Positions 56,630 to 64,000 of a stretch of 64,000 bases of DNA are shown here, in pieces. The notes beneath the pieces are model-generated. The model was not told the origin of the DNA. It did not search any database and saw only the letters and a list, made by a program, of their open reading frames with translations. This stretch comes from CACIIZ01 sp045565285 (lineage in GTDB: Bacteria > Pseudomonadota > Alphaproteobacteria > Rhodobacterales > Rhodobacteraceae). Position 1 is the first letter of the stretch; each line of letters starts with the position of its first letter. Both the position numbers and the translations under genes were made by a program. The DNA lies in assembly GCA_045565285.1 (NCBI GenBank), contig JBJLFR010000007.1, positions 1-64,000 on the forward strand. The letters run 5' to 3'.

Positions 56630-58555
56630 TTGGGTAATGTTAGGAATATAGCTTTTTGGCTCGTTTTATTTTTGTTAGTAGTTGCTTTATTTAATGTATT
56701 TAGTTCAGGAAGTAATTTAACTTCTTCAAAAGAAGTTAGTTATTCCGAGTTTCTAATTGAAGTCGAAAAAGGTAATGTTTCAGCAGTAAAACTAGATGGT
56801 GAAAGAATTATTGTAAGAGATAGTAGTGGTAATACTTATCAGGTTATACAACCCTCAGGTGCATCAACTGTACAAAAATTAGAAAATGCTGGTGTAGAAA
56901 TTCAAGCAGTGAAACAAGAGAAATCTGGTTTTATGTCTTCCTTAAGTTTGTGGCTTCCATTCCTTCTAATTATTGGAATCTGGATTTTTTTAATGAACAG
57001 AATGCAAGGTGGAGGAAGAGGAGGTGCTATGGGTTTTGGTAAGTCTAAAGCAAAATTACTTACTGAAAAACACGGCAAGGTAACTTTTAATGATGTTGCC
57101 GGGATTGACGAGGCTAAAGATGAATTAGAAGAAATTGTTGATTTTTTAAAGGATCCTCAAAAATTTGGTAGGCTTGGGGGTAAAATTCCTAAAGGAGCTT
57201 TACTAGTTGGACCACCAGGAACAGGTAAAACTCTTTTAGCAAGGGCAATTGCAGGTGAAGCTGGTGTTCCATTTTTTACAATATCTGGTTCTGATTTTGT
57301 AGAAATGTTCGTAGGTGTTGGAGCGAGCAGAGTTAGGGACATGTTTGATCAGGCAAAAAAAAATGCACCATGTATTGTATTTATTGATGAAATAGATGCT
57401 GTTGGTCGTCATAGGGGTGCTGGTTATGGAGGGGGTAATGATGAAAGGGAACAAACTTTGAATCAATTACTCGTTGAAATGGATGGTTTTGAGGCTAATG
57501 AAGGTGTTATACTTATTGCTGCAACAAATAGACCAGATGTTTTAGATCCTGCTTTATTACGACCTGGTAGATTTGATAGACAAGTTCAAGTACCTAATCC
57601 AGATATAACTGGTAGACAAAAAATTCTTAATGTGCATGCGAAAAAAACTGTTTTAGGACCAGATGTTGATTTGAGAATAATTGCAAGAGGGACACCTGGT
57701 TTTTCAGGAGCTGACCTTGCTAATTTAGTAAATGAGGCTGCACTAATGGCAGCTAGAATTGGCAAAAGATTTGTAACTATGGAAGATTTTGAGAATTCTA
57801 AAGACAAGGTCATGATGGGAGCTGAAAGAAGATCTATGGTTATGACCGAAGACGAAAAAAAACTTACTGCATATCATGAAGCTGGACATGCTGTAGTTGG
57901 CTTGCACTTACCTCAGCATGATCCAATTCACAAGGCAACAATTATACCTAGGGGAAGAGCTCTGGGTTTGGTTCTTAGTTTACCTGAAAGAGATCAACTT
58001 TCTGTTACTAAACTTAAGTATAAATCAAAGATTGCTATGGCAATGGGTGGTAAGGTTGCCGAAGAAATTATTTTTGGTCCAGAAAATGTTACTTCTGGAG
58101 CATCATCAGATATTCAACAGATTACAAAAATAGCTAGGGCTATGGTCACTCAATTTGGAATGTCTAACGAATTAGGTAATATAGATTTTATTAATGAACA
58201 GCAAAACTATTTAAGCCCTTCTTCTGGTAATATTCAAGCAGGTCCAGAAACTCAGGAAAAAATTGACTCAGAAATAAGACGAATTGTAGATGAAGGTTAT
58301 GAAACAGCAAAAAAAATATTAACAAAAAATAAGAAAAAACTAGATAATTTAGCACTTGGATTGTTAGAATATGAAACCCTTACTGGTAATGAAATTACCA
58401 AAGTAATGAATGGAGAAAGTCTTGTAAAAAATGAGGAAATTGATGATACTGATGATAATGATAAAACTCCTAGTTTAATTTCAGTACCAAAATCTGGTAT
58501 CAAAAATAAGCCTAAAAAGGGTGGTGGAGGATTAAAACCCCAGCCGCAAAATTAA
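56630..58555 (+). CDS. ftsH: ATP-dependent zinc metalloprotease FtsH
   Basis: 641 residues. Two transmembrane helices (~7-24 and ~102-122), AAA domain with Walker A GPPGTGKT (194-201), SRH GRFDRQV, and zinc site HEAGH (416-420). Start is TTG 56630 with GGAG 9 nt upstream. Degrades misfolded membrane proteins and LpxC. Confidence 0.97.
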   Translation: MGNVRNIAFWLVLFLLVVALFNVFSSGSNLTSSKEVSYSEFLIEVEKGNVSAVKLDGERIIVRDSSGNTYQVIQPSGASTVQKLENAGVEIQAVKQEKSGFMSSLSLWLPFLLIIGIWIFLMNRMQGGGRGGAMGFGKSKAKLLTEKHGKVTFNDVAGIDEAKDELEEIVDFLKDPQKFGRLGGKIPKGALLVGPPGTGKTLLARAIAGEAGVPFFTISGSDFVEMFVGVGASRVRDMFDQAKKNAPCIVFIDEIDAVGRHRGAGYGGGNDEREQTLNQLLVEMDGFEANEGVILIAATNRPDVLDPALLRPGRFDRQVQVPNPDITGRQKILNVHAKKTVLGPDVDLRIIARGTPGFSGADLANLVNEAALMAARIGKRFVTMEDFENSKDKVMMGAERRSMVMTEDEKKLTAYHEAGHAVVGLHLPQHDPIHKATIIPRGRALGLVLSLPERDQLSVTKLKYKSKIAMAMGGKVAEEIIFGPENVTSGASSDIQQITKIARAMVTQFGMSNELGNIDFINEQQNYLSPSSGNIQAGPETQEKIDSEIRRIVDEGYETAKKILTKNKKKLDNLALGLLEYETLTGNEITKVMNGESLVKNEEIDDTDDNDKTPSLISVPKSGIKNKPKKGGGGLKPQPQN

Positions 58556-58572
58556 ATAATTTAAAATTATTG

Positions 58573-59895
58573 TTATATTAGTTTTCCCCAAAGATCGTAC
58601 TCACTAGCTTCGTCCACCTTAACTCTAACTATTTGACCTTGTGTTAAATTTTTAAAATCTTTATCAATAAATAAATTTCCATCAATTTGAGGTGCATCAC
58701 CCTTAGTTCTGCACACTGCTCCTTCTTCATCAAGTTCGTCAACAATAACTTCTTGGGTTGTCCCTATTTTTTTTGAAAGCTTATTCTCAGAAATCTCTTG
58801 AGCTTTTATCATAAATCTATTCCATCTTTCTTCTTTTATTTCTTCTGATAAGTGCCCCTTTAAATCATTTGCCCTAGCTCCATTTACATTCTCATATTTA
58901 AAACATCCAACTCGGTCTATCTGAACTTCTTCTAACCAATCAAGTAAATACTGAAATTCATCTTCAGTTTCTCCTGGATAACCTACTATGAAAGTAGATC
59001 TTATTGTAAGATCTGGTTTAATATCTCTCCATTCTTTTATTAAATTTGAAGCATTATTTTTTCTAGCAGGTCTTTGCATTCTTCTTAGCACTTCAGGATG
59101 ACTGTGCTGAAATGGAATATCTAAGTAAGGTAAGATTTTATCTTCAGCCATTAGAGGTATAATTTTAGTAACATGAGGATATGGATACAAATAGTGTAAC
59201 CTTATCCAAATACCTAAATCGCCTAGTGAGTTACATAATTGAATTATGTCAGATCTTTCTTTATTTTTTGACTTTATAAAATCTAGACCAAAAGCCGATG
59301 TATCTTGAGAAATTACAAGTAGTTCTTGAGTTCCGTTATCAATTAATGTTTTTGCTTCATTTATAATATCTTGAATTTTTCGGGATTTTAATCTACCTCT
59401 TAATTTAGGGATTATACAAAATTTACATCTATGATTGCATCCTTCAGAAATCTTTAGGTAGCTATAATGCTTTGGTGTTAGTTTTATTCCTATAGGAGAA
59501 AGAAAATTTCTGAGTGGTTTTTTATGTTGAGGGAGTACTTTTTGAACAGTCCTCAAAACTTTATTGATTTCACTTGGCCCAGTTATAGCTAATACTTTTT
59601 TATTGAAATCTTTGATTGTTGTTTTATCTTTACCTAAACAACCAGTTATTATAACTTTTCCATTTTCATTTATTGCAGATGTAATAGTATTTATACTTTC
59701 CTCTTTAGCGGAATCTATAAATCCACATGTATTTACTATGACCAAATCGGCATTTTTATGATCTTTATTGATCATATAACCATTGTGAGTAAGAGATGTT
59801 AATATTCTTTCACTGTCTACCAAAGCTTTAGGGCATCCAAGACTAATTAATCCTATTTTAGCTTTTTGATTTTGTAATTGATTTATATTACTCAT
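58573..59895 (-). CDS. rimO: Ribosomal protein S12 methylthiotransferase
   Basis: 440 residues. N-terminal UPF0004 domain cysteines C21, C57 and C86, radical-SAM cluster C153-x3-C157-x2-C160 (CNHRCKFCIIPKLRG), and a C-terminal TRAM domain. RimO-specific: LISLGCPKALVDSERI. Adds a methylthio group to S12 Asp. Last gene of the minus-strand sulfur unit, 24 bp after the DmdA-like gene. Confidence 0.96.
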   Translation of the reverse strand: MSNINQLQNQKAKIGLISLGCPKALVDSERILTSLTHNGYMINKDHKNADLVIVNTCGFIDSAKEESINTITSAINENGKVIITGCLGKDKTTIKDFNKKVLAITGPSEINKVLRTVQKVLPQHKKPLRNFLSPIGIKLTPKHYSYLKISEGCNHRCKFCIIPKLRGRLKSRKIQDIINEAKTLIDNGTQELLVISQDTSAFGLDFIKSKNKERSDIIQLCNSLGDLGIWIRLHYLYPYPHVTKIIPLMAEDKILPYLDIPFQHSHPEVLRRMQRPARKNNASNLIKEWRDIKPDLTIRSTFIVGYPGETEDEFQYLLDWLEEVQIDRVGCFKYENVNGARANDLKGHLSEEIKEERWNRFMIKAQEISENKLSKKIGTTQEVIVDELDEEGAVCRTKGDAPQIDGNLFIDKDFKNLTQGQIVRVKVDEASEYDLWGKLI

Positions 59896-59919
59896 AATTT
59901 AAAAATTTTTTAATTTGAC

Positions 59920-61032
59920 TTATATAAAAGGTTTTTCGTGAACATTGGTTAAATACTTTTTATCGTCAATAATTGTAAAAAGATGGTTTTCACTATTTAA
60001 AAAATCTTTATTGATCATACCTAAAGCTACTATTTTGTTCTGATCAGGTGAAAAAGCCCCTGAAGTAATTTGTCCTATAACATTGTTTTTATCATTAACT
60101 ACATTCCAAACATTTTCACAATAAATTTTATTTTCACAGTCAATACTTAATGATTTGATTATTTTTTTAGGGCATCTAATTTCATTAGAGTTTAGAGATT
60201 CAGCGCTTATACATTCTTTGGAAACTATTTTTGGTAAAAATTTTTCAAGACCGCATTCGAATGGTGTATCCTTAATTGTCATATCATTACCATATGATAG
60301 CAAACCTCCTTCTATCCTTTCAATTAGATTAGGGCATCCAGCTCTTACATTTAGTGCCTTTCCCTCTTCAAATAATGTATCCCATAATTTCACTGCAATC
60401 TTGGGACTGGTTACATAAATCTCATAGCCTCCCTGTTTTGAATATCCTGATTTTGCGATTAGTAATTCTTGACCTTCAAACTTAAAATTTTCAATATCAA
60501 AAAATTTAAGTTTTTTAATTTTTGAACCAAATAATTTAGAAGCTAATATTTCAGATTTTGGGCCCTGTATAGCTAATGGTGATATATCAGGTTCAGATAC
60601 ATCTACATCCAAATTCAGAGCAGATACTATTCCATCTATCCAAAGTAAAATGTCACTATCAGCAATAGATATCCAGTATTTCTCATCAGAGATTTTGATT
60701 ATCACTGGATCATTTACCATAAATCCTTTTGAATTAACTAATGGAACATAAAGACACTTTTTTTCTGATAACTTATCTAATCTTCTAGGAGTAATCATTT
60801 GTAAAAGTTCATAAGCATCTTTTCCGTTTATTTCGACTTGTCTTTCACATGATACATCCCATATCTGTACTTCTTTTTTAAGATGATGATAATCTTCCTC
60901 AACATTTTTAAAAACAGTTGGTAAAAGCATATGGTTGTAAACAGTAAAACCTTTTACGCCCTCTTCTATAACTTTGTCTGTAAAATGGGTTTTTCGAATT
61001 CTGCGAGATAATGAAAGAAAGTATGATGACAT
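59920..61032 (-). CDS. dmdA: DMSP demethylase (DmdA)-like, GcvT family
   Basis: 370 residues, glycine-cleavage T/tetrahydrofolate aminomethyltransferase fold. The N-terminus (LSRRIRKTHFTDKVIEEGVKGFTVYNHMLLPTVF) and DVSCERQVEINGKDAYELLQMITPR, ADSDILLWIDG, and CPNLIERIEGGLLSYGNDM match the DmdA pattern rather than ordinary GcvT, from memory of SAR11/roseobacter DmdA. DmdA moves a methyl group from dimethylsulfoniopropionate to tetrahydrofolate, giving 3-methylmercaptopropionate. It sits directly after soxD (26 bp). GcvT-family paralogue with another substrate remains possible; no other dmd genes are here. Confidence 0.72.
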   Translation of the reverse strand: MSSYFLSLSRRIRKTHFTDKVIEEGVKGFTVYNHMLLPTVFKNVEEDYHHLKKEVQIWDVSCERQVEINGKDAYELLQMITPRRLDKLSEKKCLYVPLVNSKGFMVNDPVIIKISDEKYWISIADSDILLWIDGIVSALNLDVDVSEPDISPLAIQGPKSEILASKLFGSKIKKLKFFDIENFKFEGQELLIAKSGYSKQGGYEIYVTSPKIAVKLWDTLFEEGKALNVRAGCPNLIERIEGGLLSYGNDMTIKDTPFECGLEKFLPKIVSKECISAESLNSNEIRCPKKIIKSLSIDCENKIYCENVWNVVNDKNNVIGQITSGAFSPDQNKIVALGMINKDFLNSENHLFTIIDDKKYLTNVHEKPFI

Positions 61033-61058
61033 TTCTAAACCTAATTAAAAATATAAAA

Positions 61059-62078
61059 TTAATTAATCTTTGTAGTTGCTTTCAGATATTCAATTAAAGC
61101 AATTAGTTCATCACTTTTTTTTATACCTTTAAAATTCATTTTAGTTCCAGAGATATATTTTTTCGGATTATTGAGAAATGAGGTAAGAGTTTCTTCATTC
61201 CAAATCAAACCTTCTTGACCTAATTTTTGAATATTTTTTGAATATTTTTTATAGTTTTTAAGTTCTCCCGCAACTCTTCCAAAAATATCATTAAGGTGAG
61301 GTCCAGTCCCATTCTTAGCATTTGTTCCGATTCTATGACAGGCTTTACACTTTTTGAATACTTTTTCTCCATGATCTATTAATTTTGGATCTAAGCTAGC
61401 TAAATTAATAGTATCATCTTCATTAGTAATTTTAACTTCGGAAGTTTCTTCTTCTTCAGGAGTTACATCTAGAACAATGGCTCTCTTTGAGATCTTAGCT
61501 TCTGGTTTACAATTTTGCATACATCTTTTAGTAAAGGTAATATTTTCTAAATTTTTACGATTATCTAGATAAAAGTTTTCCTCATTTGGTAAGCTTATGT
61601 CCTTAAAATTTAAATTTGAAAGTTCAAAATCTTCATCTACAATATCATTTAAATAAAGAATGTATGAAGTTATAGCATAAACTTCATCGTTACTTAAAGA
61701 TTGAGCATTTCCAAATGGCATAGCTCTATGAACATAATCCCAAACTGTTGATAAATAAGGCCAATAAGAACCTATTGTTTTTACTGGATTCTCACTATCA
61801 AGAGTATCAAAGCCACCTGCTAATTCAGGCCAACGATCTATTCCTTCTCCAAAATCTCCATGGCAACTAGCACAGTTATCAGTATATACTTCTTCACCAA
61901 TTAAAACAGAACCTGAGCCAATGGGCAAACCGCTCCCATCAGGTCTTATGTCAATGTCCCAGGCTAAAACTTCATTTTTTGTTGCAGGTCTGCCTAAACC
62001 AAGTGAATCAGAATAACTAAAGCTACTCATGGTAATAAAAATGATTACAGCTAAAAAAAAATTAAGAAACTTCAACAT
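61059..62078 (-). CDS. soxD: SoxD-like diheme cytochrome c
   Basis: About 339 residues. Signal peptide (MLKFLNFFLAVIIFITMSS) and two heme c sites: C69-ASCH and C244-KACH, with axial Met near MPFGNAQ (120). The frame opens at 62123 but ATG 62078 with GGA upstream begins a proper signal peptide and overlaps soxC by 17 bp. Partner of SoxC in the sulfane dehydrogenase SoxCD. Confidence 0.88.
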   Translation of the reverse strand: MLKFLNFFLAVIIFITMSSFSYSDSLGLGRPATKNEVLAWDIDIRPDGSGLPIGSGSVLIGEEVYTDNCASCHGDFGEGIDRWPELAGGFDTLDSENPVKTIGSYWPYLSTVWDYVHRAMPFGNAQSLSNDEVYAITSYILYLNDIVDEDFELSNLNFKDISLPNEENFYLDNRKNLENITFTKRCMQNCKPEAKISKRAIVLDVTPEEEETSEVKITNEDDTINLASLDPKLIDHGEKVFKKCKACHRIGTNAKNGTGPHLNDIFGRVAGELKNYKKYSKNIQKLGQEGLIWNEETLTSFLNNPKKYISGTKMNFKGIKKSDELIALIEYLKATTKIN

Positions 62079-63327
62079 TTTCAGTAATTCCATCATTATC
62101 AACTGCCCATGTTTGTATTCCATTATTATGGTATATTGAATTTTCTCCTCTAACAGATCTTAATTGATCCTTTGTAGGTTGAACATATCCTGTATCATCT
62201 TGTGCACGACTTTGTAAAAGAAGGGGTTTCCCACTCCAATTAAATTCAAAATAAAAACGATGCATTGATTTACTATCCGCAGGACCACTCAATCTAGCTT
62301 CCCTCCAATTTATTCCCCCATCAATACTTACATCTACTTTTTGGATCTTTCCACGACCAGACCAGGCAACACCTGTAATTACAGTAGGCCCTTTACCATG
62401 AGAAATTGGAGCTTGAGGACTAGGGTTTGTAATTACTGACTTAGCATCCATTTCCCAAGTAAATCTTCTAGCTTTTCCATCACTGAATAAATCTGTGTAT
62501 TTTGAAGTTTCTTCACGATGATGCCAAGGCAAATCACCTACTTCTATTCTTCTTATCCATTTAACCCACATATTCCCTTCCCAGCCTGGCACTACCAGCC
62601 GAACAGGGTATCCTTGTTCAGGTCTTAAAGATTCTCCATTCATTTTGAAAGCAATTAAACAATCATCCATTGCTTTTTCTATTGGGATAGATCTTGTCAT
62701 AGCGGAGGAATCAGCACCTTCAGCTAAGATCCATTTTGCATTACTTTTTAAACCAACTTCTTTTAAAATATCTTTTAACTTTATTCCAGTATATAAAACG
62801 TTATGTATCATTCCATGAGTGAATTGACATCCGTTTAGTTGAGCCCCTCGCCATTCCATTCCTGAATTAGCTGCACATTCCAGAAAGTAAAGTTTATTTA
62901 CTCTTGGGAATCTATTGAGATCACTTAAGTCAAAAACAGTATCTTGTTTTACAAGACCGTTTATCATAAGTCTGAATTTTTTTGGATCAAGAATAGCTAC
63001 TCCACCATGATGTCTTTCGAAGCAAAGACCATTAGGAGTAATAGTTCCATCTAATTCATGTAGTGGAGTAAAATTTACTGAACTTGTTGAATCAGCAGTA
63101 AGCCAAGGCACATTACGTCTTATGACATGTTTTTCATATTCACTTGGATATCCATAAGGACTAGCATCAACTCCATCACCAAGTTCACTATTCCAATCTT
63201 GTATTTCTGTAATAGCCTTATCATCTTTAATAGATGAAAAAGCCTTATTACTTGAAATTAATGCCGATCCCACAGCTAACGAACCTGCAACAAATTTTCT
63301 TCGAGAAGTCTTAATTTTTCTTGTCAT
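62062..63327 (-). CDS. soxC: SoxC sulfane/sulfite dehydrogenase molybdopterin subunit
   Basis: 421 residues. Tat signal SRRKFVAG (8-15), oxidoreductase molybdopterin domain with the Mo-binding Cys151 (FLECAANSGMEWRG), and a C-terminal dimerisation domain (SWSGRGKIQKVDVSIDGG-type). SoxC/SoxD oxidises SoxY-bound sulfane. Exported folded through Tat. Confidence 0.92.
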   Translation of the reverse strand: MTRKIKTSRRKFVAGSLAVGSALISSNKAFSSIKDDKAITEIQDWNSELGDGVDASPYGYPSEYEKHVIRRNVPWLTADSTSSVNFTPLHELDGTITPNGLCFERHHGGVAILDPKKFRLMINGLVKQDTVFDLSDLNRFPRVNKLYFLECAANSGMEWRGAQLNGCQFTHGMIHNVLYTGIKLKDILKEVGLKSNAKWILAEGADSSAMTRSIPIEKAMDDCLIAFKMNGESLRPEQGYPVRLVVPGWEGNMWVKWIRRIEVGDLPWHHREETSKYTDLFSDGKARRFTWEMDAKSVITNPSPQAPISHGKGPTVITGVAWSGRGKIQKVDVSIDGGINWREARLSGPADSKSMHRFYFEFNWSGKPLLLQSRAQDDTGYVQPTKDQLRSVRGENSIYHNNGIQTWAVDNDGITENVEVS

Positions 63328-63367
63328 TATATCTCCATATGTAAGATGATAATAATATATATTGTAA

Positions 63368-64000
63368 TTAACCTGTTACAACTTTTACAGAATTATTTTT
63401 TTCCAATTGAATGACTTTCTTTCTTTTAATGTAATTTTCAACTAATTCCCAAACTGGAGGACCTTGTGTATTTTCATTCACAGATGCCCACCCACCAACT
63501 TTATAATTCTTTTCAGAATCAATTTTATCGCCAGTCTTTAAAATTGTCATCTCAGAAATTCTTTTACCTTGAGGTTTATTGATGTCAATTTTATAACCCA
63601 TACCACCAACTCTTACCATATCTCCACCTTGTTGATAATATGGATCTGGGTTAAATAAATTGTCGGCAACATCTTCTAATATGATTTTAATTGTATTACC
63701 TGTCATTTCAGTCAAATAAACTTTAGGATAACTCATAGCTGTCGCATTAAAAATATCTTCTCTAGTTATTTTACTTCCTGGTATTAAACTTGGTCCCCAT
63801 CTAAAACCTGGAGATAAAGCGATATCTGCACCTCGTTCTTCGATAATGGCATCACATATTAAATCATCCCAAGTACCATTAAAGTTCCCTCTCCTATATA
63901 ATACAGAATTTGTTTCTCCAATCTCTTCTTTTAAAACTGATTGATGAGGTTCTCGTTCATTCTTTATTAGGTTTCTCATTTCTTTATCTGAAGTAATAAC
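63368..64000 (-). CDS. soxB: SoxB thiosulfohydrolase, C-terminal part (runs off window)
   Basis: The minus-strand frame is open to the last base, so at least the final 210 codons are present and the start lies beyond the window. LYRRGNFNGTWDDLICDAI, ALSPGFRWGPSL, DIFNATAMSYPKVYLTEMTG and NPDPYYQQGGDMVRVGGM are SoxB hallmarks (5'-nucleotidase fold, dimanganese). It releases sulfate from SoxY-bound cysteine S-thiosulfonate. 40 bp before soxC. Confidence 0.93.
   Translation of the reverse strand, partial: VITSDKEMRNLIKNEREPHQSVLKEEIGETNSVLYRRGNFNGTWDDLICDAIIEERGADIALSPGFRWGPSLIPGSKITREDIFNATAMSYPKVYLTEMTGNTIKIILEDVADNLFNPDPYYQQGGDMVRVGGMGYKIDINKPQGKRISEMTILKTGDKIDSEKNYKVGGWASVNENTQGPPVWELVENYIKRKKVIQLEKNNSVKVVTG

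Noticed and set aside
1..64000. CRISPR array
   Set aside because: No regularly spaced short repeats with unique spacers; the only regular repeats are protein-coding TPR and MORN units.

Overview
The window comes from an AT-rich, free-living alphaproteobacterium, most likely a marine one. The evidence is the gene order ruvC-ruvA-ruvB-ybgC-tolQ-tolR-tolA-tolB-pal-ybgF-tilS-ftsH, the short-form HisG with HisZ, a DUF1489 protein, MeaB, and a DmdA-like (dimethylsulfoniopropionate demethylase) gene next to soxB-soxC-soxD. Base composition is low in G+C, intergenic A and T runs are long, and several genes appear to use TTG or GTG starts. I cannot name the genus from the sequence alone.

Layout. (a) 1-5142 is an accessory stretch, visibly less AT-rich: the end of a peptidoglycan-binding-like protein, a large TPR-repeat gene with a 1-nt frameshift near its start, a 2OG-Fe(II) prolyl-hydroxylase-like gene, and two long stretches without genes. 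(b) 5143-8171, minus strand: an M48 metallopeptidase with a YjgN/DUF898 membrane protein, tRNA-Arg(ACG), and a PCuAC copper chaperone. (c) 8301-19011, plus strand: a compact nine-gene uptake-and-catabolism cluster (M20 amidohydrolase, Dpp/Opp-type ABC transporter with a fused double ATPase, aldehyde dehydrogenase, SDR dehydrogenase, P1/DmpA-type hydrolase, MFS transporter). (d) 19008-26240: aldo/keto reductase, YtoQ, a lipoprotein, lepA, rpmB, meaB, glmS. (e) 26.4-36.3 kb is an accessory region between the core genes glmS and dnaE. It holds MORN/YwqK-type repeat proteins, small hypothetical and membrane ORFs, a NYN-domain protein, FxsA, a TauE-like permease, orphan terminators and hairpins, a multi-hairpin RNA candidate, a decayed PD-(D/E)XK nuclease gene and a frameshifted small membrane-protein gene. 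(f) 36.3-44.3 kb: a methyltransferase, dnaE, hisS, hisZ, hisG, DUF1489. (g) 44.4-58.6 kb: rpsD with a hairpin leader, an MFS-transporter remnant, msrA, prmA, and the ruv-tol-pal-tilS-ftsH run, in which tolA is split over three frames. (h) 58.6-64.0 kb, minus strand: soxB (partial), soxC, soxD, a DmdA-like gene and rimO, closely spaced as one likely transcription unit.

How the genes work together. The right end is an organosulfur and inorganic sulfur module: SoxB, SoxC and SoxD act in thiosulfate/sulfane oxidation, and a DmdA-like protein would demethylate DMSP. A TauE-like permease lies elsewhere in the window. The 8.3-19 kb cluster looks like a transporter with hydrolases that split an amide or ester and dehydrogenases that oxidise the released alcohol or aldehyde; its substrate cannot be read from sequence. 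The ruv-tol block is ordinary housekeeping (Holliday junction resolution, envelope integrity, tRNA-Ile lysidine, membrane proteolysis). The split tolA stands out, because every neighbouring gene is intact.
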